64,000 nt of DNA from Boudabousia marimammalium (GTDB lineage Bacteria; Actinomycetota; Actinomycetes; Actinomycetales; Actinomycetaceae), in the NCBI RefSeq assembly GCF_001936115.1, contig NZ_MPDM01000001.1, forward strand, positions 272,123 to 336,122, given 5' to 3'. The notes below the pieces were generated by a model. It was not told where the DNA came from. It searched no databases and saw only the letters and a program-made list of their open reading frames with translations. The position numbers and the translations under genes are program-made. This document shows, in pieces, positions 51,475-61,322 of this stretch (position 1 is the first letter of the stretch; every line of letters starts with the position of its first letter).

Positions 51475-54072
51475 TCATTGACTCGGGTCAAACCGGTCCG
51501 GTCCGGGTGTGCGCGGCAGCAGGAAGCGCAACACCTTAATGGCCCCTTCCTTATTCAAGGGGTCATTATTGTTCCCGCATTTAGGTGATTGAATGCAGGC
51601 GGGGCACCCCATCTCGCAGGGGCATTCCTCCACGGTCCGTAAGGTTTTCTCCACCCAGCTGCGGGCCTGCTGGAGACCGCTGCGGCTAAAACCGGCGCCG
51701 CCGGCCACTGCGTCATGCACGAAAACGGTCGGCACTGCGGTTTGCGTGTGGCTCACGGTGGAAAGGCCACCCAGGTCGGCTCGGTCACAGATAGCCAGCA
51801 AGGGTAGCATCCCAATCATGGCGTGCTCCGCGGCATGCAAAGCACCGGGCAGGGAGGCCGCATCCAAACCTAAAGCCTCAGGCACTGACGGATCCAAAGT
51901 GAACCAGGTGGAGGCAGTATCCAGTGTGCGGGCCGGCAAATCCAGTTTTCGGTTCACCACGAACTGCAGCCGGGGAGTGCGCAGCACATCATAGTCAGTA
52001 ACCTGGGTGAGCACATACGTGGCGCCCCAATGCCAGGTGACTAGGTCATCCTCGGACCTCCAAGTGGAAACCTCATCAGTGATCTCCACTGAGGTGCGCT
52101 CCGTGGGACGGGTCGTGAGGGCCTGCTTGAAGGGCCTCACCAGTGCCACGGAATCTGTCAGCGCCCGCACCTCAAAGGCTTTCGCCTGATGCGTGTAGAT
52201 TGCGCCCGGATGCAGAAGCCGGTGAGCGGAAGCCTCATCCACGGAGCCAATCACCGTGCCGCTCTCCTCTTCCACCACCTGAATATTGCCGCCCAGGCCA
52301 CGCAAATCTGCTAACTCATGGGCACGTAGCGATAAGGTCGCATTCCAATACCAGCCGGCCGGGCGTTTCGCCAGTAGTGTCCGCTCAGCTAACTGCCGCA
52401 AAATCTTGTCATCAGTTAAACCAAACAGTGGCAGGTCAGCCTCAGTGAGCGGTAACTCGGCTGCCGCTGCACACAAATGCGGACCTAGCACATAAGGATT
52501 CTGGGCATTAAAAGTGGACTGTTCGACCTCTTGGAAAATCGCGTCCGGATGGTGAATCAGGTAGCTGTCCAAAGGATTCTCCGACGCCACAAAAACTGAG
52601 ACGCCGCCGCTTCCGGCGCGCCCCGCCCGGCCGGTCTGCTGCCATAAGGATGCCCGCGTCCCCGGCCAACCAGCCGTCACCGTCACATCCAAACCGGAAA
52701 TATCAACGCCCAACTCCAAAGCATTCGTGGTCGCCAAAGCGTGCAGTTCACCCACCCGGATCTGGCGCTCCAACTCCCGCCGCTCCTCCGGTAAAAAACC
52801 ACCCCGATAGGCGGCCACCGCATCAGCCAAAGCAGAATGGTTAATCCGTAACTCTCTGCGAGTCAGCTTCGCCACCTGCTCCGCCCCCACCCGAGAGCGC
52901 ACAAACGTCAAGGTTTTCGCGCCCTCCAGCAAAGCAGTGGCGGACACCCAGGCCGCCTCCAGATTCAGTGACCGACGTTGAAACTCCATGCCGCGCGCCG
53001 GCGAAGCCGCATCTTCCTCGGCACTGGTAATCCCCAAAATCTCATCTAAATCATCATCCGGTGCTGAACCAGGCATCACCCCGGTCAGCGCCCAGGTGGC
53101 CTCATCCTCACGCTCACGCAGAAGCTGCTCCGCCGCAGCCAAGAAAGGCGGGGCGCCCTCGGCCCCAAACTCTCCGGACCCATCCCCGGCCCCGAAATCA
53201 ATAATCTTCGGCTGCCACAAAACAAAATGCCGCGAACCCGCCGGGGAGCCATCCTCCGTCACGGCCTGAACCCGCTCCGGCGCAACCCCTAGGAAGCGGG
53301 CGAAAACCTGCTGCGCGTCCTTAATCGTCGCAGATAGCGCAATGACCGTCGGGTCCGCCCCATAATGGCGAGCCAGCCGCAACAGCCGGCGCGTCACCAA
53401 AGCCATATTCGCACCCATCACGCCCTTATATGAGTGAATCTCATCCACAATCACGTAACGCAAAGAACGCAGCAGCCGCACCCAGTAGGGGTGCCCCGCC
53501 AACAGCACATGATGCAGATAGTCCGGGTTCGTGATCACAATATCGGCCTGCGCCCGCGCCCACTGTTTCATCTCCCGGGAAGCATCCCCATCACAGATCC
53601 CCGCCAGCACCGGCAAAGGCTGCGGCGGCGCCGCAATCACCCCCAGCAGGGACTGCAACTGATCTGCCGCCAGCGCCTTCGTCGGCGACATGTACAGCGC
53701 CGTAGGCCGGTGGCGAACCGCGGAAATCCGGGTGCTCTGCTCCGACTGCGCCACAGTTAGCTCCGACAGGATAGGCAGCCACGCCGCCATTGATTTACCT
53801 GATCCCGTGCCGGTCGCCACCACTGTCGGCTGCCCCGCGTAGGCAAGGTCGGCCGCCTGCGCCTGATGCGACCACGGCTGCTCCACCCCCAACTGCAGGT
53901 AGGCTTCGCGAACTGCCCCTGGCACCCACTCTGGCCACGGAGAAAAGCGTGGGGGACGAGGGGGAATTTCGTATCGTTGGACCAGCCGGTCATCACCGGC
54001 GGATTCCGCCTCCAGCCGCTTCATGACGCGCGTCGCCAGATCATCACTGGCCGCAGAATTAGTGCCGCTCAT
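51475..54072 (-). CDS. DEAD/DEAH helicase of the helicase-secretion neighbourhood
   Basis: 865 residues from the ATG at 54072, which has AAAGGAGG; longer upstream frames lack a site. Walker A ATGTGSGKS, DEIH (the DExH box), SATI, and a C-terminal domain with a Zn-finger-like cluster (CPCEMGCPACIQSPKCGNNN). Orthologous to Rv3649. It is always near the Tad genes in actinobacteria and runs opposite to them. Role unclear, probably DNA repair or recombination. Confidence 0.9.
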   Translation of the reverse strand: MSGTNSAASDDLATRVMKRLEAESAGDDRLVQRYEIPPRPPRFSPWPEWVPGAVREAYLQLGVEQPWSHQAQAADLAYAGQPTVVATGTGSGKSMAAWLPILSELTVAQSEQSTRISAVRHRPTALYMSPTKALAADQLQSLLGVIAAPPQPLPVLAGICDGDASREMKQWARAQADIVITNPDYLHHVLLAGHPYWVRLLRSLRYVIVDEIHSYKGVMGANMALVTRRLLRLARHYGADPTVIALSATIKDAQQVFARFLGVAPERVQAVTEDGSPAGSRHFVLWQPKIIDFGAGDGSGEFGAEGAPPFLAAAEQLLREREDEATWALTGVMPGSAPDDDLDEILGITSAEEDAASPARGMEFQRRSLNLEAAWVSATALLEGAKTLTFVRSRVGAEQVAKLTRRELRINHSALADAVAAYRGGFLPEERRELERQIRVGELHALATTNALELGVDISGLDVTVTAGWPGTRASLWQQTGRAGRAGSGGVSVFVASENPLDSYLIHHPDAIFQEVEQSTFNAQNPYVLGPHLCAAAAELPLTEADLPLFGLTDDKILRQLAERTLLAKRPAGWYWNATLSLRAHELADLRGLGGNIQVVEEESGTVIGSVDEASAHRLLHPGAIYTHQAKAFEVRALTDSVALVRPFKQALTTRPTERTSVEITDEVSTWRSEDDLVTWHWGATYVLTQVTDYDVLRTPRLQFVVNRKLDLPARTLDTASTWFTLDPSVPEALGLDAASLPGALHAAEHAMIGMLPLLAICDRADLGGLSTVSHTQTAVPTVFVHDAVAGGAGFSRSGLQQARSWVEKTLRTVEECPCEMGCPACIQSPKCGNNNDPLNKEGAIKVLRFLLPRTPGPDRFDPSQ

Positions 54073-54312
54073 GCGCGCCTCCTTTTGACTGGTAATCGTT
54101 AAACGCCCTCGGCCCCAGCCTAAACTTGAGCCAAAATTGTGCTTAATCACTCGCCTTTTATTGTAAATCAAGGGTGGTACATTAACGTCTTGCGGGATAG
54201 AATCGACGACGAGGTTAATGACATGCAGTGACGTGCCGCCCTCGGATTTTTTATGCGCAAAACGTGTGAAGTCTGTCCGGACGGCGATGCTGCCTGAAAG
54301 AGGAGAGACACA

Positions 54313-55653
54313 ATGAGCACCTTCAAATGGACCCTTCACGGCGATGGAAAGAGCATTTCCCCAGGCTCTGTGGTTCTACCTTCAGAGCGTCTGACGTGGC
54401 CGCGCACCGTCGGTATCGGCATGCAGCATGTGGTCGCCATGTTCGGCGCCACCTTCCTGGTTCCAATCCTGACCGGATTCCCGCCCTCAACCACCCTATT
54501 CTTTACCGCAATCGGCACCATTTTGTTCTTGCTGATTACTTCCGGCCGCCTGCCCTCCTACTTGGGTTCATCTTTCGCGCTGATTGCTCCCATCACTGCA
54601 GTGAGTAGCAGCATGGGTGCCTCCTACGCGCTGGGTGGCATCGTTTCGGTCGGTGCGACCCTTGCTCTGGTCGGCGTTATTGTTCACTTCGCGGGTGTCG
54701 CCTGGATTGATAAGCTCATGCCGCCAATCGTTACGGGTGCCATTGTGTCCCTGATTGGTTTCAACCTGGCGCCCGCCGCCTGGCACAATGTGGAGCAGGC
54801 CCCGGTCACCGCTTTCGTCACCATCACTGCAGTGCTGCTGATTACTGTCCTGTTCAAAGGGATTATCGGCCGTCTGTCCATCCTTTTGGGTGTGCTGATC
54901 GGTTACGCTGTTGCGGTTTGGCGCAACGAAGTTGATTTCAGCGCGGTGCGTGACGCCGCCTGGTTCGGTCTGCCTGAGTTCCACACTCCGCAGTTCTCCG
55001 TGGCTACCCTGGGACTATTCCTGCCCGTCGTTTTCGTGCTGGTCGCTGAGAACATTGGTCACGTCAAGTCTGTTGCTGCGATGACCGGTGAGAACCTGGA
55101 TGACGTCACTGGCCGTGCCCTCTTCGCTGACGGTATCTCCACCATGCTGGCTGGTTTCGGTGGCGGCTCCGGTACCACTACCTATGCTGAAAATATTGGC
55201 GTGATGGCCGCTACCCGCGTGTACTCCACTGTGGCTTACGTGATCGCTGCGGGCTTTGCCTTGTTCTTGTCCATGATGCCGAAGTTCGGCGCCATCATCG
55301 CTTCGATTCCCGCTGGCGTTTTGGGTGGCGCAGCGACCGTCCTGTACGGCATGATCGGCATGCTGGGTGTGCGTATCTGGGTGCAAAACCGCGTGAACTT
55401 CGCTGACCCGGTGAACTTGAATACCGCTGCGGTCGCCATGGTTGTTGCTATCGCCGACTTCACTTTGACGGTTGGCTCCAGCGGCGTGCGCTTTGGCGGT
55501 ATCGCCTTGGGTTCGGCTGCCGCCCTCGTCATCTACCATGTGATGCGTTGGATTTCTCGGGTTCGCGGCACCACCGTGGAAGCCGCCAGCCCTGCCTCGG
55601 CACCGGCCGGCACCGATCTGGAAACTGAACCCTATAAGTCAAGGAAGCGGTAA
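54313..55653 (+). CDS. NCS2 nucleobase:cation symporter
   Basis: 446 residues, AAAGAGGAG upstream. 14-helix UraA/PbuX-type fold: GMQHVVAMFGATFLVP (helix 1, QH motif), AENIGHVKSV (helix 8) and GGGSGTTTYAENIGVMAATR (helix 10, the substrate-binding NIG segment). It imports uracil or xanthine with protons. The tandem paralogue follows 162 bp downstream. Specificity cannot be read with certainty; UraA-like residues dominate. The 240 bases upstream hold no clear riboswitch. Confidence 0.9.
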   Translation: MSTFKWTLHGDGKSISPGSVVLPSERLTWPRTVGIGMQHVVAMFGATFLVPILTGFPPSTTLFFTAIGTILFLLITSGRLPSYLGSSFALIAPITAVSSSMGASYALGGIVSVGATLALVGVIVHFAGVAWIDKLMPPIVTGAIVSLIGFNLAPAAWHNVEQAPVTAFVTITAVLLITVLFKGIIGRLSILLGVLIGYAVAVWRNEVDFSAVRDAAWFGLPEFHTPQFSVATLGLFLPVVFVLVAENIGHVKSVAAMTGENLDDVTGRALFADGISTMLAGFGGGSGTTTYAENIGVMAATRVYSTVAYVIAAGFALFLSMMPKFGAIIASIPAGVLGGAATVLYGMIGMLGVRIWVQNRVNFADPVNLNTAAVAMVVAIADFTLTVGSSGVRFGGIALGSAAALVIYHVMRWISRVRGTTVEAASPASAPAGTDLETEPYKSRKR

Positions 55654-55815
55654 AAGTCCCGCCGGTCTTGTACCGTTAGTCAGGTAACTGACTTCATCAG
55701 GTAAGGCGCGGTAGTGGTCGCTGAGAGTGATTATTGCCGTGCCTTTCCTCATTCGGGTAGGGCGTGACCGCTTCACCTGGGAACTGAAATCAATGCAGCA
55801 CAGTAAGGAACCAGC

Positions 55816-57213
55816 ATGAGTGCACAGTCAGCGAAGCAACCTGAGACGGCGGATTCTGTTCGGGGACGAGGGGGAGCGCCGGCTACGCCGTCGCAAAAAC
55901 GCAACCTTTTCAAATGGGCGGTGCATGGGGACGGGAAGACCATTAACCCCGGCACTGTGGTGATGCCGCATGAGCGTTTGACGTGGCCGCGCACCATCGG
56001 TATCGGCATGCAGCATGTGGTCGCCATGTTCGGCGCCACTTTCTTGATTCCGCTGATGACGGGCTTCCCTCCATCTACCACGTTGTTGTTCAGTGGTTTA
56101 GGGACGCTCTTGTTTCTGATTCTGACGCGCGGCCGCGTGCCTTCCTACTTGGGTTCCTCGATTGCGGCGGTCGCCCCCATGCTGGTCCTGCGGGACACTT
56201 TAGGTCCCAGCTATGCGCTGGGTGGGCTAGTGATGGTCGGCGTGATGCTTTCGCTGGTTGGCCTGCTGGTTCATTTTGCGGGGGCCGGCTGGATTCACCG
56301 TTTGATGCCGCCCTTAATCACCGGCACGATTGTGGCTTTCATTGGTTTCAATCTGGCGCCTTTGGCCTGGCTATGGGTCAAAGAAGCTCCTTTCACTGCT
56401 TTCATTACGATTGTCACGGTTCTTTTCGTTTCCGTGTTTTTTCGGGGCCTGATTGGGCGACTGTCTATTCTGGTTGGCGTCGTGGTGGGTTCCCTGGTCG
56501 CCTACGGGCAGGGGGAAGTGGATCTGTCGGGCGTGTATGCGGCTGCCTGGTTCGGTCTGCCTGAGTTCATGGCCCCCAGTTTCGCCTGGTCCACGATGGG
56601 CATGTTCCTCCCTGCCGTGTTGGTGCTGGTGGCAGAGAACATTGGTCACGTGAAATCTGTCTCCGCAATGACCGGTGAGGATCTGGACGACATGGCGGGC
56701 CGGGCGCTTTTTGCTGATGGCGTTGCGACCGTGATTGCTGGCTCCGCCGGTGGTTCGGGAACTACGACCTATGCGGAGAATATTGGCGTCATGGCCACGA
56801 CCCGCGTCTATTCGACCGCCGCATATTTTGTGGCTGCAGTTTTTGCGATGGCCCTTTCCTTGATGCCGAAGTTCGGTGCCCTGATTGGCGCGATTCCCCT
56901 AGGCGTGCTGGGCGGTGCAGGAACCATCCTGTATGGCATGATCGGCATGCTGGGTGTACGCATCTGGGTGGAAAATAAAGTAGATTTCGCTGACCCAGTG
57001 AACCTGAATACTGCCGCGGTCGCCATGATTATTGCCATCGCTGATTTCACTTTGAAGATCAGTCATATCAATCTTGGTTTCGTCTCTTTTAGCTTCACTG
57101 AAGTCCAGTTCGGTGGGGTCGCCCTCGGCACCATTGCCGCCCTCGTGACCTACCATGTGACGCGCTGGATTGTGAAGAAGCGGGGAACGGGGATTCCTGA
57201 TCCCCTGATGTGA
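55816..57213 (+). CDS. NCS2 nucleobase:cation symporter, tandem paralogue
   Basis: 465 residues; AAGGAA upstream. Near-identical to its neighbour in the core (TWPRTIGIGMQHVVAMFGATFLIP, AENIGHVKSVSAMTGEDLDDMAGRALFADG) with a longer acidic N-terminus and a longer loop near 410. The duplication is recent enough to keep almost all functional residues. Probably two nucleobase importers with different specificity or regulation. Confidence 0.9.
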   Translation: MSAQSAKQPETADSVRGRGGAPATPSQKRNLFKWAVHGDGKTINPGTVVMPHERLTWPRTIGIGMQHVVAMFGATFLIPLMTGFPPSTTLLFSGLGTLLFLILTRGRVPSYLGSSIAAVAPMLVLRDTLGPSYALGGLVMVGVMLSLVGLLVHFAGAGWIHRLMPPLITGTIVAFIGFNLAPLAWLWVKEAPFTAFITIVTVLFVSVFFRGLIGRLSILVGVVVGSLVAYGQGEVDLSGVYAAAWFGLPEFMAPSFAWSTMGMFLPAVLVLVAENIGHVKSVSAMTGEDLDDMAGRALFADGVATVIAGSAGGSGTTTYAENIGVMATTRVYSTAAYFVAAVFAMALSLMPKFGALIGAIPLGVLGGAGTILYGMIGMLGVRIWVENKVDFADPVNLNTAAVAMIIAIADFTLKISHINLGFVSFSFTEVQFGGVALGTIAALVTYHVTRWIVKKRGTGIPDPLM

Positions 57214-57240
57214 CAGGGGAGTATGCCCGAAAGCTGCTTA

Positions 57241-57283
57241 GAAAATAAAAAAGACCCCGCAATCTTTACGACTGCGGGGTCTT
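57241..57283 (-). terminator. Rho-independent terminator of tRNA-Ser
   Basis: AAGACCCCGCA (57251-57261) with TGCGGGGTCTT (57273-57283). On the minus strand it is followed by TTTTTTATTTTC (57252-57241), a strong T-tract. It also ends the NCS2 operon on the plus strand. Confidence 0.92.
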
Positions 57284-57288
57284 ATCTG

Positions 57289-57373
57289 CGGAGGATGGGG
57301 GATTCGAACCCCCGAGGGCTTGCACCCAACACGCTTTCCAAGCGTGCGCCATAGGCCACTAGGCGAATCCTCC
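57289..57373 (-). tRNA. tRNA-Ser(GGA)
   Basis: 85 bases on the minus strand, long variable arm (TTGGGTGCAAGCCCTC), acceptor GGAGGAT/ATCCTCC with discriminator G, anticodon loop TTGGAAA (GGA). CCA not encoded. Decodes UCC/UCU. Confidence 0.96.
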
Positions 57374-57493
57374 TAAGACAAATCAGTACTATACCGGATA
57401 AGCGGCACCTCGTCGAACGAGAACGAAAAATTGTAACGTGAAACCGGCTACGTTTCCTCAGCTTCAGTAATGCGGACTCCCCGGATTGCCGTG

Positions 57494-57499
57494 TATAGT
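57494..57499 (+). promoter_or_regulatory. Possible -10 box of the SRP RNA
   Basis: TATAGT lies about seven bases before the presumed 5' end of the SRP RNA. No convincing -35 was found. Confidence 0.4.
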
Positions 57500-57505
57500 G
57501 GTCTT

Positions 57506-57592
57506 GGATCCTCGCGTGACGTTATCACCCGAACCTCCCCAGGGCCGGAAGGCAGCAAGGATAGGGTTGCTCTGACGGGTACGCGGGGATTC
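57506..57592 (+). ncRNA. ffs: Signal recognition particle RNA (small SRP RNA)
   Basis: The conserved domain IV reads AGGGCCGGAAGGCAGCAAGG (57541-57560): GGAA tetraloop, internal loops with A-rich asymmetric side, flanked by stem arms that close with ATCCTCGCGT and ACGCGGGGAT. It binds Ffh to target membrane proteins. A T-run (TCTTTTTCC) ends it. In actinobacteria the gene lies just upstream of dnaX, as here. Confidence 0.9.
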
Positions 57593-57677
57593 TTTTTCCC
57601 TTGAGCTGGCAATGAATCTGCAAGCAGCTTAAGTTTAGTCACTGTAAATGTCCCGCCGGACCGCTAAGGTTATGGGT

Positions 57678-60233
57678 ATGAGCACAGCCCTTTATCGTCG
57701 TTACCGTCCGCAGACTTTTGATGAAGTTATTGGTCAAGAACATGTGACAGAGCCACTAAAAGCTGCTCTGCGTTCCGGCCGGGTCAATCACGCCTATTTG
57801 TTTTCTGGTCCGCGTGGCTGCGGTAAGACGACTTCTGCCCGGATTCTGGCGCGTTGTTTGAACTGTGTGCAGGGCCCGACTGATACGCCCTGCGGGGTTT
57901 GTGATTCCTGTCGTGAGTTGGCCACTGGTGGCCCCGGTTCGATTGATGTCGTAGAGATTGACGCGGCTTCGCATAATGGTGTCGAGGATGCCCGGAGTTT
58001 GCGTGAACGCGCGGCTTTCGCGCCTGCCCGCGATCGTTTCAAAGTTTTTATTCTGGATGAGGCCCACATGGTGACGCCGCAGGGCTTTAACGCTTTGTTG
58101 AAACTGGTGGAAGAGCCCCCGCCGCATGTGAAGTTCATTTTTGCTACCACTGAGCCGGATAAAGTGCTGGGTACCATCAAGTCCCGTACCCATCATTATC
58201 CTTTCCGCCTGGTGCCGCCCGAAGCCATGCAAAAGTACATGCTGCAGCTGAGCGAACTGGAGCACATTAAGGTCGGTGACGGGGTTTTGCCGTTGGTCGT
58301 GCGCGCCGGTGGCGGTTCTGTCCGTGACTCTTTGTCTGTGCTAGATCAGCTGATGGCTGGCGCTTCTGACGGAGAGATTAACTACAGTCGTGCAGTCGCT
58401 TTGTTGGGTTATACGGATGCCGCCCTATTGGATGAGATTGTGGGCGCTTTAGCTGGCCATGATGGGGCCGCCGCCTACGAAATCATTGAACGCATGGTGG
58501 AGTCCGGACATGACCCGCGTCGTTTCGTGGAGGATTTGCTGCAGCGTTTGCGTGACCTTGTCATCATTGCGGTTGCGGGTGATGCGACCGAGGGTGTTTT
58601 CGGTTCCCTCCCGTCAGATCAGGTGGAGCGAATGCTGGGTCAGGCCCGCACTTGGGGTGCGCGCGGACTGGCAAGGGCCGCGGATTTAACTGCGGAGGCT
58701 TTGACTTCAATGTCCGGCGCCACATCACCCAGGCTACTGCTGGAACTGTTGATTGCTCGCATCCTGGTGGCTCCCGTTCAGGCTGCAGCGCCGGCGGGGG
58801 ATAACTCTGAGCCGGCTCGTACCGGCGGGGGTAGCGTCGGTGAGGCCAACGCTGGCGGCAGCGCAAAAGAACGACTGATGGCGCAACTGCGTGAGAAGCG
58901 GGCCGAAGCAGAGCCTTCCCAAGAGCAGCCGGAAGCAGCGAAGTCGGAGCCAGCTCCGCCCCAGGTGAAGCAGCCTGCTGGCGTGAAGCCCGCTGCGGAA
59001 GCGAAGCCAGAAGTTCCGGCAGAAAAGCCCGCAGAGGCAAAGACTGGGCCCGCCACAGTGCAAGCGCCAGCACCGCAACCCCAACCGGAGCCGGTCAAGA
59101 CTGAAGAGAAGCCTGCCGATCCGGGGAAGAGTGCGCCGGCGGCAGAAAACCATCCGACCAGCCCCTCGGTAATGATCCGTGACCGCTGGAATGAGGTTGT
59201 AGCTGCGGTGAAACTCTCCAGCCGGGCAGCTTGGACTTTCATCTCCCAAAACACCCATCCGGGACCCGTCTACCAAGATGTTCTTTACTTGATTGTGCCG
59301 ACTGAAGGCTTAGCGAATCCGGTAAAGCGTTATGAGCATGAAATCTCGCACTCCATCTTTGAAGCATTAGGGTTAAAGCTCAGGGTGGAAGGAGTCACCG
59401 AAAGCCGACTCCAACAAATCATGAGCGACCTGAAGGCAGCACCGGCACCTAGCGCCAGCGCAACGCCCGGCGCGCCGGCCGCCCCTAAGCAGCAAGCACC
59501 GGCACGGGCAGAACAGGTCAAACCTGCTCAATCGCGGCTGGCCCAGACTCAACCGGCCCAGTCTCAGGCAAGGCCAGCGCCGACCCCGCAGTCGGCTGCC
59601 CTTGCCCCGGTCACTCAACCGAGGCCCCTTCGGCCTCAGAATCCAGAGCCAAAGGAGGATCCGGCCCCTTTTGATGACGGGTGGGGACCCGTCGCAATTC
59701 CCGGAGGCCAGCAAGCAGCGCAGAGCGAACCCGCCGTCCCGGAGGTGAAACCGGCCGCCCCTCAACCAGAACTGGCCCCTCAGGCAGTAGTTAGACAGGT
59801 AGCGGTTAAACCGGTAACTGAAGCTGAGGTGGCGTCGCTCTCTGCGCCGCAGCCCGCACCGCAAGCCACGCCAATACCGTCCGCCGCTAAGGTAGTGGAG
59901 CTAGCCGTCAGTCCCGCCCCCGTCGCGCCGACAGCCCCGTCAGCCCAGGAAGATGAAGCAGAAGACGATATTGAGCTGGACAACTACAGTGCAGATGACT
60001 TCGTAGAATTTGATGACGATGAGCCCACACCGGCAGAAACGCACACCTTCGCAGACGACGAAGACATGCCCTCCATGTACGATCAAGATTATGAAGAACC
60101 AGTGCCCGTCGCTGGTGTTGAGGTGGCAGCCAGCATCCTCGGCGGCAGCATCGTAGACGAGTATATTGAAGATGCCAGCAGCCCTAACGGGATGCGAAAG
60201 ATTCGTAGGCAAGGAGACACCGCCGGTGTTTGA
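57678..60233 (+). CDS. dnaX: DNA polymerase III subunit gamma/tau
   Basis: 851 residues from ATG 57678 (AAGG eight bases upstream; upstream ATGs at 57648 and 57672 are possible). Starts [19 protein letters not shown]; Walker [10 protein letters not shown]; zinc site CLNC, CGVC, C; then the DExx box LDEAHM and the sensor [10 protein letters not shown] long Pro/Ala/Gln-rich linker (from about 375 to 470) and a tau C-terminal part follow. It loads the clamp and links the two polymerases. No programmed frameshift signal was seen. Overlaps recR by eight bases. Confidence 0.95.
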   Translation: MSTALYRRYRPQTFDEVIGQEHVTEPLKAALRSGRVNHAYLFSGPRGCGKTTSARILARCLNCVQGPTDTPCGVCDSCRELATGGPGSIDVVEIDAASHNGVEDARSLRERAAFAPARDRFKVFILDEAHMVTPQGFNALLKLVEEPPPHVKFIFATTEPDKVLGTIKSRTHHYPFRLVPPEAMQKYMLQLSELEHIKVGDGVLPLVVRAGGGSVRDSLSVLDQLMAGASDGEINYSRAVALLGYTDAALLDEIVGALAGHDGAAAYEIIERMVESGHDPRRFVEDLLQRLRDLVIIAVAGDATEGVFGSLPSDQVERMLGQARTWGARGLARAADLTAEALTSMSGATSPRLLLELLIARILVAPVQAAAPAGDNSEPARTGGGSVGEANAGGSAKERLMAQLREKRAEAEPSQEQPEAAKSEPAPPQVKQPAGVKPAAEAKPEVPAEKPAEAKTGPATVQAPAPQPQPEPVKTEEKPADPGKSAPAAENHPTSPSVMIRDRWNEVVAAVKLSSRAAWTFISQNTHPGPVYQDVLYLIVPTEGLANPVKRYEHEISHSIFEALGLKLRVEGVTESRLQQIMSDLKAAPAPSASATPGAPAAPKQQAPARAEQVKPAQSRLAQTQPAQSQARPAPTPQSAALAPVTQPRPLRPQNPEPKEDPAPFDDGWGPVAIPGGQQAAQSEPAVPEVKPAAPQPELAPQAVVRQVAVKPVTEAEVASLSAPQPAPQATPIPSAAKVVELAVSPAPVAPTAPSAQEDEAEDDIELDNYSADDFVEFDDDEPTPAETHTFADDEDMPSMYDQDYEEPVPVAGVEVAASILGGSIVDEYIEDASSPNGMRKIRRQGDTAGV

Positions 60234-60819
60234 TGGAGCAATCCAAGACCTTATTGATGAGCTCAGCCTCCTCCCCGGGGTTGGCCCCAAATCAGCGCAA
60301 CGCATCGCCTTCCACCTGCTGGAAGCCGACGCTGAAGACATCAACCGTCTCACCAGCGCACTCAACGCCGTGAAAACCAAAGTCACGCACTGCGAAATCT
60401 GCGGGAACCTAGCAGAAGCACAGCTGTGCAGCATCTGCCAGGATGAACGCAGAGACCGCACAGTCATCTGCGTAGTCGAACAGGCCCAAGACATTCAAGC
60501 AATTGAACGCACCCACGCCTACCGTGGCCTTTACCACGTCCTCGGCGGGGCAATCGACCCGATGCGCGGCATTGGACCAGACCAGCTGCGTATCCGCGGG
60601 CTACTCAGCCGCCTCACCGACGGCAGCGTGACTGAAGTTGTCATAGCTACCGACCCCAATATTGAAGGCGAAGCTACTGCCACCTATCTGGCCAGAATGC
60701 TTGAAAGTGTCAGCGTCCCAGCCTCACGTTTAGCCCTCGGTCTGCCCGTTGGCGGGGACCTCGAATACGCTGACGAAGTTACCCTCGGCAGGGCCTTCGA
60801 AGGCCGGCGTCGCGTGTAA
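60226..60819 (+). CDS. recR: Recombination protein RecR
   Basis: 197 residues from GTG 60226, with AAGGAG upstream. Helix-hairpin-helix [20 protein letters not shown] at the start, the zinc finger [16 protein letters not shown], and the Toprim domain ([26 protein letters not shown]). It works with RecFO in gap repair. Coupled to dnaX, as in many bacteria. Confidence 0.96.
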   Translation: MFDGAIQDLIDELSLLPGVGPKSAQRIAFHLLEADAEDINRLTSALNAVKTKVTHCEICGNLAEAQLCSICQDERRDRTVICVVEQAQDIQAIERTHAYRGLYHVLGGAIDPMRGIGPDQLRIRGLLSRLTDGSVTEVVIATDPNIEGEATATYLARMLESVSVPASRLALGLPVGGDLEYADEVTLGRAFEGRRRV

Positions 60820-60942
60820 AGCAAATTAAGGCACAGAGCGAACAAAGAGCAATCTGTAAAAACTGGGGAATAAAACCCGGTATAGTCGTGTTTAGTTGAA
60901 TAGCTAGGCGGGAAACCGCAACCCCAACTTTATGGAGAAAAC

Positions 60943-61308
60943 ATGGCAACCGTTGAATTGACCAAAGAAAACCTTGACCAGACAATTAGTGAGAACGACA
61001 TCGTAATGGTGGACTTCTGGGCAGCATGGTGCGGCCCGTGTCAGCAGTTCGGCCCCATCTACCAGGCCGCCTCAGAGAAGCACCCTGACGTAGTCTTCGG
61101 CAAGGTTGACACCGACGCGCAGCAGGAAATCGCTGCTATGGCCGGTATCTCCTCCATTCCGACCGTCATGATTTTCCGTGAGGGTGTCCCCGTGTTCCGT
61201 AACGCCGGCGTGCTCCCAGAAGCCGCCATTGGCGACTTGCTGAAGCAGGTTAAGGAACTGAACATGGATGAGGTTCGCGCCCAGATTGAAGAAGCTGAAA
61301 AGAAATAA
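60943..61308 (+). CDS. trxA: Thioredoxin
   Basis: 121 residues. VMVDFWAAWCGPCQQFGP with the active CGPC (30-33), the cis-Pro in ISSIPTVMIF and Asp24. Slightly long C-terminal helix of charged residues. A TATAGT box (60881-60886) lies 57 bases upstream. It reduces disulfides in the cytosol. Confidence 0.95.
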   Translation: MATVELTKENLDQTISENDIVMVDFWAAWCGPCQQFGPIYQAASEKHPDVVFGKVDTDAQQEIAAMAGISSIPTVMIFREGVPVFRNAGVLPEAAIGDLLKQVKELNMDEVRAQIEEAEKK

Positions 61309-61322
61309 GCTTCAGCCTCTCA

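Noticed and set aside
54073-54312. Nucleobase riboswitch ahead of the NCS2 genes
   Set aside because: No purine or xanthine aptamer core could be recognised, and the leaders of the two genes share nothing.
57678-60233. Programmed frameshift in dnaX producing gamma
   Set aside because: No A-rich slippery heptamer with a downstream hairpin was seen after the conserved domains.
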